From Clostridium sp. BJN0013 (GTDB lineage: Bacteria; Bacillota; Clostridia; Clostridiales; Clostridiaceae): 64,000 nt of DNA. Numbering within the stretch: position 1 is the stretch's first letter; every line of letters starts with the position of its first letter. Positions 8,114 to 18,500 of this stretch are shown here, piece by piece. The notes beneath the pieces were generated by a model that saw only the letters and a list, made by a program, of their open reading frames with translations, was not told where the DNA came from and did no database searches. Position numbers and translations under genes: made by a program. The stretch is from positions 1,116,001 to 1,180,000 of the forward strand of contig NZ_CP162495.1 of NCBI RefSeq assembly GCF_040939125.1, given 5' to 3'.

Positions 8114-9328
8114 ATGAGTACATTTAGCATTAAACCTACTGTATGCTTTGATGAAGGTTCAGTAGAATACCTTAATAATATGAAGGAACAAAACGAGGGG
8201 CTTATCATATGTTGTGATTCAGGTTCCATAGATTACCTTAATAATTTAGCTGGAAAAAAAGCTCTTATAGTAACAGATCCTTTTATGGTTAAATCAGGAG
8301 CTGTAAATAAGATAACAGACATATTCAAGAGAATAAATGTAGACTATGAAATATTTGCAGAAATAGTGCCAGATCCACCAGTTGACATAGTTGCAGATGG
8401 AGTAGGCCGTATGATGGCTTTGAGACCAGATGCATTAATTGCACTAGGCGGAGGTTCTTCAATTGATGCAACAAAGAGTATAATGGCATTTTGTTTGAAG
8501 ATATTAAAGAACAAAGGAGATGCCTCAGGATATAAGAAACCATTGTTCATAGCAGTACCAACTACAAGTGGTACAGGATCAGAAGTTACATCTTTCTCAA
8601 TAATCACAACAGGAAAGAAAAAAGTAGCTTTAATTGACCAGGCCTTAATACCGGATGTAGCAATATTGGATGCAGATTTTGTTAAGACAGTACCTAGCAG
8701 GATAACAGCAGATACTGCAATAGATGTTATAACTCATGGAGTAGAAGCATATGTTTCAAATAATGCTTCAGATTTTAGTGATGCGCTTGCAGAAAAAGCT
8801 ATAAAAATGGTATTCCAGTATTTATTAAAGGCATATGCAAATGGCGGAGACATGGAAGCAAGAGAAAAATTACACAATGCATCCTGTATGGCAGGTATGG
8901 CATTTACAAATGCAGGACTTGGAATCAACCACAGTATGGCCCATATATTAGGGGCAACTTTCCACATACCACATGGTAGAGCAAATGCAATAGTTATGCC
9001 TTATGTTATAAAATATAATGCAAACTTGGAAAGCGGAGTAGATACAAAAGCAGCTTTAAGATATAGAGAAGTAGCTGAATTCTTAGGATTACCTGCTTCT
9101 ACAGCAAAAGAAGGAGTAACAAGTCTTATATGTGCAATAAATGTGCTTAAGAAAGAAACTAATACTCCTATGAATATAAGTGAAACTGGGGTAAGCAAGG
9201 AAGATTTCTTGGCTAAGATAGATTTTATGGGAGAAACTGCATTGGCAGACAGATGTACACCTACAAATCCAAGAGTTCCAACTAAAGAAGATTTAATTGC
9301 AGTATTTAAAGAAGCTTATGGACTATAG
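8114..9328 (+). CDS. Iron-dependent alcohol dehydrogenase, copy 2
   Basis: The 404 residues are identical to the enzyme at 4832, with the same GGGSSID and HSMAH...HIPHG metal-site motifs and the same 22-residue N-terminal duplication, which therefore predates the tandem duplication. It ends the ethanol gene cluster: a strong intrinsic terminator follows 70 bases after the stop. The 109-base spacer to the preceding aldehyde dehydrogenase matches the one in copy 1. The two-step pathway ethanol -> acetaldehyde -> acetyl-CoA is thus encoded twice in a row. Confidence 0.94.
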   Translation: MSTFSIKPTVCFDEGSVEYLNNMKEQNEGLIICCDSGSIDYLNNLAGKKALIVTDPFMVKSGAVNKITDIFKRINVDYEIFAEIVPDPPVDIVADGVGRMMALRPDALIALGGGSSIDATKSIMAFCLKILKNKGDASGYKKPLFIAVPTTSGTGSEVTSFSIITTGKKKVALIDQALIPDVAILDADFVKTVPSRITADTAIDVITHGVEAYVSNNASDFSDALAEKAIKMVFQYLLKAYANGGDMEAREKLHNASCMAGMAFTNAGLGINHSMAHILGATFHIPHGRANAIVMPYVIKYNANLESGVDTKAALRYREVAEFLGLPASTAKEGVTSLICAINVLKKETNTPMNISETGVSKEDFLAKIDFMGETALADRCTPTNPRVPTKEDLIAVFKEAYGL

Positions 9329-9398
9329 AATGTAATTTTTAATAATGAATTTTACAATATACGAGATCTTTGTATAAATTATAATATATTTAATTAAT

Positions 9399-9442
9399 AA
9401 AGCCGTGGTAGATTTGTTTTCAAATTTTTTATCACGGCTTTT
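9399..9442 (+). terminator. Intrinsic terminator after the ethanol cluster
   Basis: AAAGCCGTG near 9399 pairs with CACGGCTTT near 9433, with flanking A/T pairs extending the stem, and a TTTT run follows. It ends transcription after the second alcohol dehydrogenase. Confidence 0.8.
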
Positions 9443-9934
9443 GGTATTTATTCCAATATTATAGTTACTAACAGTTCAGTTTTTATGGAGTATGATGAAT
9501 TCATAATAATTTTTTTAATTCATATTTTGTTATATGTGATAAAAGTGAAATAAAAAGACAGTAAAAAGAATATATCATATTATAGATATATTATATGATG
9601 TAAAACATTGCATATATTTTAATATACTGAATAATCTGATAAAAGATAATTTCACAATTACTCTTCCTATATAAAATGTATTCAGATATTATTTTATAAA
9701 TTTTATAATTTTTATATATTTAAATGAATGTTTTATATTAAAATTTCAGTAAATAATTTCAATTAATTAATTTTATAGTAATTTAACGAATTAAATTATT
9801 GAATTAGTGTAAGGGTAAAAATATTAAAAAAGATGGCAAAAATTCTTGAAATCGTATTGAATTGTATGAAAAATGGTGGTATTATAATTAGGGTATTCAT
9901 TATGTAAAAGTAATATTATTTTATATTTATTTTT
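9443..9934. other. AT-rich intergenic stretch, no gene seen
   Basis: About 490 bases of very AT-rich DNA before the permease. I see no open frame with a ribosome site, no RNA motif that I recognise and no clear long inverted repeat. A promoter for the permease presumably lies here, but none stands out against the AT-rich background. Confidence 0.5.
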
Positions 9935-9950
9935 AAGGAGGCAATAATGT

Positions 9951-11339
9951 ATGAAAAACATTTTTAGGACGAAACCCATTGAAAGTCTTTTAGAAGAGGC
10001 CAGTGGAAAAGAGTCCTTGCAAAAAGTACTGGGTTCCTTTGAACTTACCATGTTAGGTATAGGTGCAATTATAGGTACAGGTATATTTGTATTAACTGGA
10101 CTGGCAGCAGCTAATTATTCTGGCCCTGCACTTGTAATTTCCTTTATACTAGCAGGACTTGCTTGTGGTTTTGCAGCACTATGTTATGCAGAAGTTGCGG
10201 CTATGGTGCCTGTAGCAGGAAGTGCATATACCTATGGTTATGCTGCATTAGGAGAATTTTGGGCATGGATTATAGGCTGGGATTTAATTCTTGAATATGC
10301 TTTTGCTGTTGGTACAGTGGCAATTGGATGGAGCGGTTATTTTACTAATATTCTCTTGGACTTAGGTATAGAACTTCCAAAGGCTATTACAAAAGCGCCT
10401 TTTGAAGGCGGAATAATAAATTTACCTGCAGCTTTAATACTTGTAGTTATAACAGGTATACTGATAGTTGGAGTAAAGGAAAGTGCTACAGCCAATAATG
10501 TAATTGTTGGAATTAAATTGGCAGTAATAATTCTATTTATAATCTTAGGTGTAGGTCATGTAAATCCTGCAAATTGGCATCCATTTATGCCTTATGGCTG
10601 GAAAGGTGTTTTTTCAGGGGCATCTATAATATTCTTTGCTTATATAGGATTTGATGCCGTTTCCACAGCAGCAGAAGAAGTAAAAAATCCTCAAAAGGAT
10701 TTACCAAGAGGCATTATAGCATCTCTAATTATTTGTACAGTATTATATATTGTAGTATCAGCGATTTTGACAGGTATGGTTCCATATTTGAAGTTTAAAG
10801 AAACAGCAGCTCCTGTAGCTTTTGCACTTCAGCAAGTGGGAATAACCTGGGGTTCTGCTTTGGTAGCAGTAGGTGCAATTTGTGGTTTGACTTCAGTTTT
10901 ACTTGTTATGATGTTTGGACAAACTCGTGTAATGTTTGCGATGGCAAGAGATGGACTTCTTCCGAAGGTATTTGGTCACGTTGATTCAAAATTTCATACA
11001 CCTTTAAGAAGTACATTACTTGTTGGAGCTGTAACTATTGTTATAGCTGGATTTACTCCAATTGCAGTGGTTTCAGAGCTTACTAATATAGGTACACTGG
11101 CAGCTTTTGTTATAGTATCTGCATCAGTTATAGTTTTGAGAAAGAGGGAACCAGACAGGCCTAGATCTTTTAAAGTGCCATTTTCACCTGTTACTCCTAT
11201 TATTTCTATGGCAGCTTGTATCTTTTTAATAGTAAATCTTCAAGGGATAACTTTAATGAGATTTTTAGTATGGCTTATTTTGGGTCTAATACTTTACTTT
11301 GTGTATGGATATAAACATAGTACTGTTAATGAAGAATAA
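9951..11339 (+). CDS. APC-family amino acid permease
   Basis: A 462-residue integral membrane transporter of the amino acid-polyamine-organocation superfamily, closest in style to the CAT/YfnA cationic amino acid group. The N-terminus carries the family signature LTMLGIGAIIGTGIFVLTG in the first membrane helix, about 12 hydrophobic segments follow, and FAYIGFDAVSTAAEEVKNPQ marks the conserved TM6-loop region. AAGGAGG lies nine bases before the ATG at 9951; an overlapping ATG at 9947 is out of frame and stops almost at once. It is monocistronic, between the ethanol cluster and the T-box-controlled ilv operon. The substrate cannot be fixed from sequence. Confidence 0.9.
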   Translation: MKNIFRTKPIESLLEEASGKESLQKVLGSFELTMLGIGAIIGTGIFVLTGLAAANYSGPALVISFILAGLACGFAALCYAEVAAMVPVAGSAYTYGYAALGEFWAWIIGWDLILEYAFAVGTVAIGWSGYFTNILLDLGIELPKAITKAPFEGGIINLPAALILVVITGILIVGVKESATANNVIVGIKLAVIILFIILGVGHVNPANWHPFMPYGWKGVFSGASIIFFAYIGFDAVSTAAEEVKNPQKDLPRGIIASLIICTVLYIVVSAILTGMVPYLKFKETAAPVAFALQQVGITWGSALVAVGAICGLTSVLLVMMFGQTRVMFAMARDGLLPKVFGHVDSKFHTPLRSTLLVGAVTIVIAGFTPIAVVSELTNIGTLAAFVIVSASVIVLRKREPDRPRSFKVPFSPVTPIISMAACIFLIVNLQGITLMRFLVWLILGLILYFVYGYKHSTVNEE

Positions 11340-11437
11340 AAAGGTAACATTAATTTAATAACTAAACAGTATAATACTTAACATAATAATAAAAAATAGC
11401 TGGATAAAAAATTTTAGTGGTAAAATTAAAAAAAGTA

Positions 11438-11466
11438 TTGACATTTGAAACATAAGGTATTATTAT
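11438..11466 (+). promoter_or_regulatory. SigA-type promoter of the ilvC-ilvB T-box leader
   Basis: TTGACA at 11438-11443 and TATTAT at 11461-11466 are separated by exactly 17 bases. Transcription would start near 11473, giving a leader of about 280 bases before the terminator, the right length for a T-box. Confidence 0.8.
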
Positions 11467-11472
11467 CGTCAC

Positions 11473-11755
11473 ATATACTAAATATTAATTAACTCTAAAT
11501 AAATAGAAATTTCTATAATATGGTATTAAAATATAAAAACTATGATAGGGAAGAGTAAGTAGTAAAATATTTTAAAGAGAGTGGGAATAGGTGAAAGCCC
11601 ACAAATTATATACTATTGAAAATCACCCTGGAGTTGTTAAACTGAACTTATAGTAAGTTTTGCCGGCAAAGCCGTTAATTAAGTTAAGTAAAAAAATTGG
11701 GTGGTACCGCGGACCAAACTTCTCGCCCCATACAGGGAGAAAGTTTGGTCTTTTT
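11473..11755 (+). promoter_or_regulatory. T-box riboswitch, isoleucine specifier (ATC)
   Basis: The invariant T-box sequence GGGTGGTACCGCGG ends at 11712 and is followed by a terminator stem (11712-11724 with 11738-11751) and a T-run. Stem I includes GAGAGTGGG and the GAAA-ATC-ACC specifier region; by alignment with the glyQS T-box (GAAT-GGC-ACC) the specifier codon is ATC at 11622-11624, isoleucine. Uncharged tRNA-Ile should stabilise the antiterminator and turn on ilvC-ilvB. Confidence 0.9.
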
Positions 11756-11834
11756 ATATGCATATTTTTAGATTAAAAAAGTAAATAAATTTAACGTGAA
11801 TATAAGATAAATAACGATGTAGGGGGAAATGGTA

Positions 11835-12836
11835 ATGGAAAGCTTAAAAATTTATTATGATGAAGATAGTAATTTGGATTTATTGAGGGATAAAACAGTG
11901 GCAGTTTTAGGCTATGGAAGCCAAGGTCACGCTCACGCACAAAACCTAAAAGACAGTGGAATTAATGTGGTAGTTGGCTTATATAAAGGCAGCAAGTCCT
12001 GGAGAAGGGCAGAAGAAGATGGTTTTGAAGTGGTGGAAGCTGCAGGTGCTGTAAAAAAAGCAGATTTAGTTATGATACTGATTCCAGATGAAAAGCAAAA
12101 GGGTTTATATATTGACAGTGTTAAAGATAATTTGACAGAGGGAAAAGTACTTATGTTTGCCCATGGATTCAACATACATTTCAATCAGATAACCCCTCCA
12201 GAAAATGTGGATGTAATTATGGTTGCACCTAAAGGACCGGGACATATTGTAAGAAGAGAGTATACAGAAGGAAAGGGAGTTCCATGCCTGTATGCAGTAT
12301 ATCAGGACTATAGTGGAAAAGCTAAGGATTATGCACTGGCTTATGCCAAAGGAATTGGCGGCACAAGGGGAGGAGTACTTGAAACTACATTTAAAGATGA
12401 GACAGAAACAGATTTATTTGGAGAACAGGTAGTACTTTGTGGAGGAGTATCCGAGCTTATAAAAGCAGGATTTGAAACTCTGGTTGAAGCAGGATATGCA
12501 CCTGAAAATGCATATTTTGAGTGCATGCATGAGATGAAATTAATTGTAGATTTAATGAATGAAGGCGGATTAAGCTATATGAGATACTCCATAAGTGATA
12601 CTGCTGAATATGGAGATTACAGCATAGGCAAGAGAATAATAACAGAGGATACAAGAAAGGAAATGAAAAAGGTATTGGGAGAAATTCAAGACGGTACTTT
12701 TGCTAAGAACTGGATATTGGAAAACCAGACAGGAAGACCTTCATTTATTGCAAAGAGAAAAAAAGAACAGAACCATCCTATTGAAGTAGTGGGGAAAAAA
12801 CTTAGATCTATGATGTCCTGGATAAATAGTAAATAA
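11835..12836 (+). CDS. ilvC: Ketol-acid reductoisomerase, copy 1
   Basis: A 333-residue class I ketol-acid reductoisomerase, which rearranges and reduces acetolactate or acetohydroxybutyrate in valine, leucine and isoleucine synthesis. Visible are the dinucleotide-binding motif [19 protein letters not shown], the cofactor loop [17 protein letters not shown], and acidic metal ligands in DLFGEQ and ECMHE. An ATG at 11829 lies only two bases after the GGGGG ribosome site, so the ATG at 11835 is chosen; this also matches the start of the second copy. The enzyme differs from the one at 26782 at two visible positions (Ser/Gly near residue 12, Gly/Asp near residue 73). It precedes ilvB and is controlled by an Ile-type T-box. 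Confidence 0.95.
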   Translation: MESLKIYYDEDSNLDLLRDKTVAVLGYGSQGHAHAQNLKDSGINVVVGLYKGSKSWRRAEEDGFEVVEAAGAVKKADLVMILIPDEKQKGLYIDSVKDNLTEGKVLMFAHGFNIHFNQITPPENVDVIMVAPKGPGHIVRREYTEGKGVPCLYAVYQDYSGKAKDYALAYAKGIGGTRGGVLETTFKDETETDLFGEQVVLCGGVSELIKAGFETLVEAGYAPENAYFECMHEMKLIVDLMNEGGLSYMRYSISDTAEYGDYSIGKRIITEDTRKEMKKVLGEIQDGTFAKNWILENQTGRPSFIAKRKKEQNHPIEVVGKKLRSMMSWINSK

Positions 12837-12891
12837 TTATAGATTGGCAAAGATATATAAAGAGATATATAAATTAAAGGGGGATATTATT

Positions 12892-14553
12892 ATGAAGATG
12901 AAAGGAGCTGAAGTACTATTAAAATGTATGATAGAACAAGGTGTGGATACCATATTTGGTTATCCAGGAGGAACCGTGATACCTATTTATGATGCATTAT
13001 ATAGTACAAAAGAAATAAAGCATATATTGACTGCCCATGAGCAAGGGGCTACTCATGCAGCAGATGGATATGCAAGATCAACGGGAAAGGTTGGGGTAGC
13101 AATTGTAACTTCTGGTCCAGGAACAACTAATACCATAACAGGAATTGCCACAGCTTATGCAGATTCTATTCCCATAGTGGTATTTACCGGACAGGTACCT
13201 TTAAATCTTTTAGGAAAAAATTCTTTTCAGGAAGTAAATACTAAAAGTATTACAGATTCTATAACTAAGAAAAATTATATTGTAGATAAACCAGAGAATT
13301 TACCAACTATAGTAAGAGAAGCTTTTAAGGTAGCAGCTAGTGGAAGACCAGGACCTGTAGTGGTAGATATACCTAAAGATATGCAGACAGCAGAAATTGA
13401 TTATGAAGTACAGGAAAAGTTACCTTTAGAAGTCAATTTACAACAAAAATCCTATGAAAATGATTTAAATAAAGTGGCAGATATGATAAACAGTAGTGAG
13501 AGGCCTGTAGTATATTCTGGTGGAGGAACAATAATAGCTGGAGCACAAGAAGAGCTTATGGAGTTTATCCAAAAAATAGATTCACCTATTACCTGTTCTC
13601 TTATGGGAATAGGAGCTTTTCCAGGAGATAGTGAGTACTATATGGGTATGGTAGGTATGCACGGTACGCCATGTTCTAATCGTGCTGTAAGTAATTGTGA
13701 TTTACTTATAGCTGTGGGAGCTCGTTTTAGTGATAGAGTTACAAGTAAAGTTTCATCTTTTGCACCAAAGGCAAAGATTATTCATATAGATATAGATCCA
13801 AAGGAATTCGGAAAGATTGTGAATGTGAATATGCCTGTAACTGGAGATATAAAAGATATACTTCAAAAGTTGAATAAAAAATTAGATAAATTGAATCATA
13901 CTACATGGATGAACGAAATAAGACATTGGAAACAAAGTCAAAGAGATCCTTTTAAAGATAGGTGTGAATTAAGTCCTAAGTTTATAATGGAAACACTATA
14001 TAGTCTTACCAAAGGAGATTGTATAGTGACCACAGAAGTAGGACAGCACCAGATGTGGGCTGCACAATACTTTACGTTCTTAAAACCTAGAACTTTTATA
14101 TCATCCGGTGGACTTGGAACCATGGGATACGGACTTGGAGCTTCCATAGGCGCATTTATGGGTAATCCTAATAAGAAAGTAATAAATGTAGCAGGAGATG
14201 GAAGTTTTAAAATGAATTCCACTGAGCTGGTTACTATATCCAGGTACAGATTACCAATAGTTCAATTGCTTTTAAATAATCATGCTCTAGGTATGGTTCA
14301 CCAGTGGCAGGATATGTTTTATGATAGAAGATTTTCACAGACAGAATTTGGTCCAGAAGTAGACTTTATGAAGCTGGGGGCGGCTTATGGAATAAAGACG
14401 TTTAAGATACAATCTAACAGTGAAGTAGAGGAATGTCTGAAAGAAGCTTTAAGTTTAAATGAACCTGTTATTATAGAATGTGTCATTGATACTAAGGTAA
14501 AGGTACATCCTATGGTTCCACCAGGTGCAGCCATATCAGAATTTATAGAATAA
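12892..14553 (+). CDS. ilvB: Acetolactate synthase large (catalytic) subunit
   Basis: A 553-residue thiamine-diphosphate enzyme that condenses pyruvate with pyruvate or 2-oxobutyrate. Visible are the N-terminal TPP domain with catalytic glutamate in AHEQGATHAADGYARSTGKVG, the FAD-type middle domain (GARFSDRVTSK), and the C-terminal TPP/Mg motif GDGSFKMNSTEL...NNHALGMV. The frame is open from 12844, but the start is placed at ATG 12892 because AAAGGGGG lies 8 bases upstream and homologues begin at MKGAEVLLK. It follows ilvC by 55 bases in the T-box operon. No ilvN regulatory subunit gene follows; a terminator comes next. That is unusual for a biosynthetic enzyme and suggests that the small subunit is encoded elsewhere. 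Confidence 0.94.
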   Translation: MKMKGAEVLLKCMIEQGVDTIFGYPGGTVIPIYDALYSTKEIKHILTAHEQGATHAADGYARSTGKVGVAIVTSGPGTTNTITGIATAYADSIPIVVFTGQVPLNLLGKNSFQEVNTKSITDSITKKNYIVDKPENLPTIVREAFKVAASGRPGPVVVDIPKDMQTAEIDYEVQEKLPLEVNLQQKSYENDLNKVADMINSSERPVVYSGGGTIIAGAQEELMEFIQKIDSPITCSLMGIGAFPGDSEYYMGMVGMHGTPCSNRAVSNCDLLIAVGARFSDRVTSKVSSFAPKAKIIHIDIDPKEFGKIVNVNMPVTGDIKDILQKLNKKLDKLNHTTWMNEIRHWKQSQRDPFKDRCELSPKFIMETLYSLTKGDCIVTTEVGQHQMWAAQYFTFLKPRTFISSGGLGTMGYGLGASIGAFMGNPNKKVINVAGDGSFKMNSTELVTISRYRLPIVQLLLNNHALGMVHQWQDMFYDRRFSQTEFGPEVDFMKLGAAYGIKTFKIQSNSEVEECLKEALSLNEPVIIECVIDTKVKVHPMVPPGAAISEFIE

Positions 14554-14585
14554 AAACGCAAGGCTAAATTAAGAAAATATTTTTG

Positions 14586-14632
14586 AGGAAATTTGTATAG
14601 TGTAATGCTATGCTGATTTCCTTTTTATTTTG
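14586..14632 (+). terminator. Intrinsic terminator after ilvB
   Basis: GGAAATTTGTATAG pairs imperfectly with CTATGCTGATTTCC around a TGTAATG loop, followed by CTTTTTATTTT. It ends the ilvC-ilvB transcript. Confidence 0.8.
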
Positions 14633-14731
14633 GTTATTTTTAAACTACTCTATTGTTGTATTTTCAATTGGAATATTTTAAAGAATTAGTTATAATTAAT
14701 TAAAAGAGATTAAGTGCTAGGAAGTGATTGG

Positions 14732-15103
14732 ATGAAAGTTCAAGAATCAGCAGAAAATTATTTGGAAACTATATTGGTGTTAAGTAAACGAAATGATACT
14801 GTGAGGTCAATTGATATTGTAAGAGAATTAGGCTTTTCAAAGCCCAGCATAAGTGTGGCTATGAAAAATTTGAGGCAGAATAATTACATAGTTATGGATG
14901 ATGAAGGATATATTGAACTCACTTCAGAAGGATTTGAAATAGCTGCTAAAATGTATGAACGTCATACTATTATTTCGAAGTTGTTAGTTAAACTAGGAGT
15001 GGATGAAAAAAAAGCGGTAGAGGATGCATGTAGGATTGAACATGTAATCAGTGAGGAAAGTTTCGAAGCTATAAAAAAAGCAGCAGGTAAGATGAACAGG
15101 TGA
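14732..15103 (+). CDS. DtxR/MntR-family metal-dependent repressor
   Basis: A 123-residue winged-helix regulator of the iron/manganese-dependent repressor family. The N-terminal ESAENYLETILVL and the recognition region ELGFSKPSISVAMKNLRQ are typical. Metal-site residues appear in ERHTIISKLLVKLGV and in the CRIEHVISEESF motif. The length matches MntR-type proteins without an SH3 domain. The frame opens at GTG 14714, but AGGAAG at 14719-14724 sits seven bases before ATG 14732, which is chosen. It is a single-gene unit. The metal (Mn or Fe) is not decided by the sequence; the Fur-box-linked iron genes further right hint at a metal theme but prove nothing. Confidence 0.87.
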   Translation: MKVQESAENYLETILVLSKRNDTVRSIDIVRELGFSKPSISVAMKNLRQNNYIVMDDEGYIELTSEGFEIAAKMYERHTIISKLLVKLGVDEKKAVEDACRIEHVISEESFEAIKKAAGKMNR

Positions 15104-15286
15104 TTTTCAGTGGGGACTGGCAGGAGACCATAAGGCTCAGTACCTGTCCTAACCCTTTTCCCAAAGATGGTAATTTCCCTTATGCGATTTTACATAAATT
15201 TTAACATTTATCGTCAATAAAAAATTTAAAGACTATTTGGATTAAAAAAAGTCTAAACAGAGTAGTAATAAAAAATAATTTTTTAT

Positions 15287-15326
15287 ATAATGGTATTAGT
15301 TAGTCATATCTAACTAATACCATTAT
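15287..15326. promoter_or_regulatory. 17-bp palindrome in the gap after the DtxR-family gene
   Basis: TAATGGTATTAGTTAG-type arms (15287-15303 and 15310-15326) form a perfect 17-base-pair inverted repeat around TCATAT. The gap 15104-15556 has no gene. The element could be a bidirectional terminator, although no good T-run follows. Its TTAGTTAG...CTAACTAA core also resembles half-sites of DtxR-family operators, so an operator is possible. Confidence 0.5.
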
Positions 15327-15470
15327 TGTATTTAATGTGCCCAAATATCAAATTCCTTTTAGGCTCACTCTAATATATGTTTTTCTCAATATTTTAAGAA
15401 AACATTTAACCATTAAATCAAGATTTGGTAAGTTATGAAGGTAAATGATAATGAGTAACATTCGATATGC

Positions 15471-15507
15471 ATTTTCATTCAAAAACAAGTATGGTTTTGA
15501 ATGAAAA
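15471..15507. repeat. 14-bp inverted repeat upstream of the CWB2-GLUG gene
   Basis: ATTTTCATTCAAAA (15471-15484) and its exact complement (15494-15507) flank a nine-base loop. TTGACA follows at 15514. It may be an operator for the surface protein gene at 15557; it lacks a following T-run. Confidence 0.45.
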
Positions 15508-15556
15508 TTTCATATTGACAAATTGTATTCAAATAAAATATTAAGGGGGAATCTAT

Positions 15557-18500
15557 TTGAGATTAAGAAAAATCTTAGGATTAATAGTGGGTGTGGTAAT
15601 GTTATTTTCAACCACTGTTCTTGCAGAATCTTCATATTCTTTGAACCAGAAAAGAATTTTTGGAAAAGATAGATATGAGACTTCATCACTTATAAGCAAA
15701 AATGGCTGGGAAAGTGCTTCTAGTGTAGTAATATGCAATGGGAAAAATTTTCCAGATGCACTTTGCGCTGCACCTCTTGCAAAAAAGTATAATGCACCAA
15801 TTTTACTTACCAGTAAATCAGGTTTAAGTGAAAGTATAAAGGAAGAATTATCAAGGCTAAATCCTGACAAAGTGACAGTCATAGGCGGAAGTGGAGTTAT
15901 ATCAGACAAGGTAATATCTGAAATAAAAGCTGCAGCACCTAAGGCCAGTGATATAACAAGACTGGGGGGAGCTACAAGATACGACACTTCAGAAATGATT
16001 GCCGATAAAGTTGGAAAAAGTTCTTCAATAGTGTTGGTTTCAGGAAAGGCCCCATCAGATGCACTCTCCATAAGTTATATAGCCGCCAACAAGGGCATGC
16101 CTATTTTATTAGCAGATAGAAAGGAAGATGTATCAGAGTATTCAAAAAATAACAGTGTAGAAAAGGCCTATATAATAGGGGGAGAATCCTTGGTATCAAA
16201 AGACATAGAAAGCATATTTAAAAATACCGAAAGAATATACGGGAAGGACAGATATGAAAGCAACCAAAAAATACTTGATAAATTTAAAGATGATATAAAT
16301 TTTGGCAGTATATATCTGGCATCTGCCCAGTATAACGGAGTGGATCAATTTGCAGATGCATTATCCGTTTCAGCTCTGGCATCTAAAGATTGTAATCCTA
16401 TAATATTAGTAAGCGGTACTATGAATAAGGATACAGTTAGTATAATAAAATCCAAAGTTGATAAAAGCAGCAAAGTAATAGCAATAGGTGGGACTCAACT
16501 TGTATCTGAAAATATAGTAACTACTTTGGTTAATGTAAACTCCTCTAATGATAATGATAATCAAGGGAATTCAGGAAGTTCTGGCGGTGGTGGAGGTGGA
16601 GGCTCTTCTAGCAGTAATCCATTTGCAGGAGGAAATGGTACTGTATCTTCTCCATATAAAATTGCCACTGCAGCACAGCTCAATAAAGTGCGAAGTTATT
16701 TAAACAAAAACTTTATTCTTACAGCAGATATTGATTTATCCAGCTATGCAAATTGGGAACCTATTGGTACTTTCAAACCTCTATCTGACAAAGAAGAGGA
16801 TGCAGAAACACCAGATCCTGCTGTGGCCTTTAGTGGTACCTTTGACGGTAGAGGACATACTATTTCCAATTTAAAAGTAAATCGTTCTGAAAGTTTTGCA
16901 TCGGGTTTGTTTGGATGCACTGTTGGAACTGGGGAAAAACCAAGTTCTATTTGTAATTTGAAGGTGCAAAATGCAGATGTGACTGGATTCTATTTGGTCG
17001 GCGGCGTAATTGGTCTTCAATATAAGGGCTGCACTGTAGAAAATATAACTCTGACTGGCAATAATAAAATTCAAGGTTCACAGGGTGTGGGCGGTATTGT
17101 AGGCACCAGTTTTGAGTGTATAAAGGGTTGTAATGCTATAGCAGATATCATAGTTTTAGGTAGTGATGGTGGTTGGGCAGGAGTTCTAGTTGGTGGAATG
17201 GAAGGCAGTTCTCTAATTGACTGTACGTCAACAGGGGGTTCAGTTACTGCAGAAGGTGATAATTGTAATGCTTTAGGTGGATTATCTGGAGGAATATATG
17301 CGGGAGTCCAAATTACAAATTGTCATGTTAATAATGTAATTATTACATCTTCAGGTCAAAATGATCGTCTTGTTGGTGGACTTATTGGCTTCACAGGAAC
17401 TTATGGTCAGGATACACCTACTATGATAATAAACTGTTCAGCCAGCACTACTATCAGCACATCAGATAATACAACTTGCGTCGGAGGGCTAGTAGGAGGT
17501 AGTAAAGAGAGTGACACTCAGGCAATTCCTTCTTCTTTTGCCATTAAAAATTGTACAACTGCAGGTACCATTGTTGGTGGTTCTGAGTCAGTGGGAAGCA
17601 TCACAGGATATGCCTATAATTCTACAGTGGAAAACTGCACAAGTACCATGACCGTTAATGGAAATGCAAATGTACCACAGATTGGGAAGTCAGAAACAAC
17701 AGAACCTTCATTATTTGCAGGGGGAAGTGGTACAGAAGCTGATCCATATCAAATTGCTACTGCTAGTCAGCTAAATAATGTAAGAAAATATTTAGACAAG
17801 CATTATATACTAACAGCAGATATAGATTTATCAAGTTATGAAAATTGGGAATCTATTGGTACATTTAATTCACAGGCTGAGGATGATTCAGGATATTTTG
17901 CAAATGCATTTACTGGCAGCTTTGATGGAGACAATCATATTATTTCTAATTTGACTACCAATAGAAAAGATTCTGTAGGAGTAGGTTTAATAGGCGTTTC
18001 CACAAGTTCTTCTGTAGTAAAAAATCTTAAAATGGAAAATGTAAAAGCTGAAGGTACAATGGCAGTTGGTGCTGTGGTGGGTTATAACCAAGGTACAGTT
18101 GAAAACCTTATATTATCTGGAGACAATAACATAAGCGGTTATAACTGCATTGGTGGTATTTTAGGCGGCAATGAAGGCGGAGCCATTAAAAATTGTACTT
18201 CTGCTGCAACAATAAATATATTAGGTGACAATGTATTTGAAAATGGCAGATATATTTTACCTGACAATGCAGAATGCGGTGGTATCATCGTAGGAGGATC
18301 TTTTGGAGGAACAATTGATGGTTGCTCGGCTGAAGGTACAGTAAACTCAAAAGGAAGTAATGCCATGGGTCTTGGTGGTGTAGGTGGCTGCCTTGAAAAT
18401 ATGGAAAGTATTATAAATTGTAATGCAAAGGTGACTATCAATGCTGGAGAATCAGCTCATGGTGTAGGTGGACTTTGCGGATTTTCCGGAACATTTGATA

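Larger units (their letters stand above)
6509..9350 (+). repeat. Tandem duplication unit, copy 2
   Basis: Direct repeat of 3227-6068 at an offset of 3,282 bases. The junctions fall in noncoding DNA: GAAAGGGAGAATGAAA on the left and AATAATGAAT on the right are the outermost shared bases. Confidence 0.95.
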
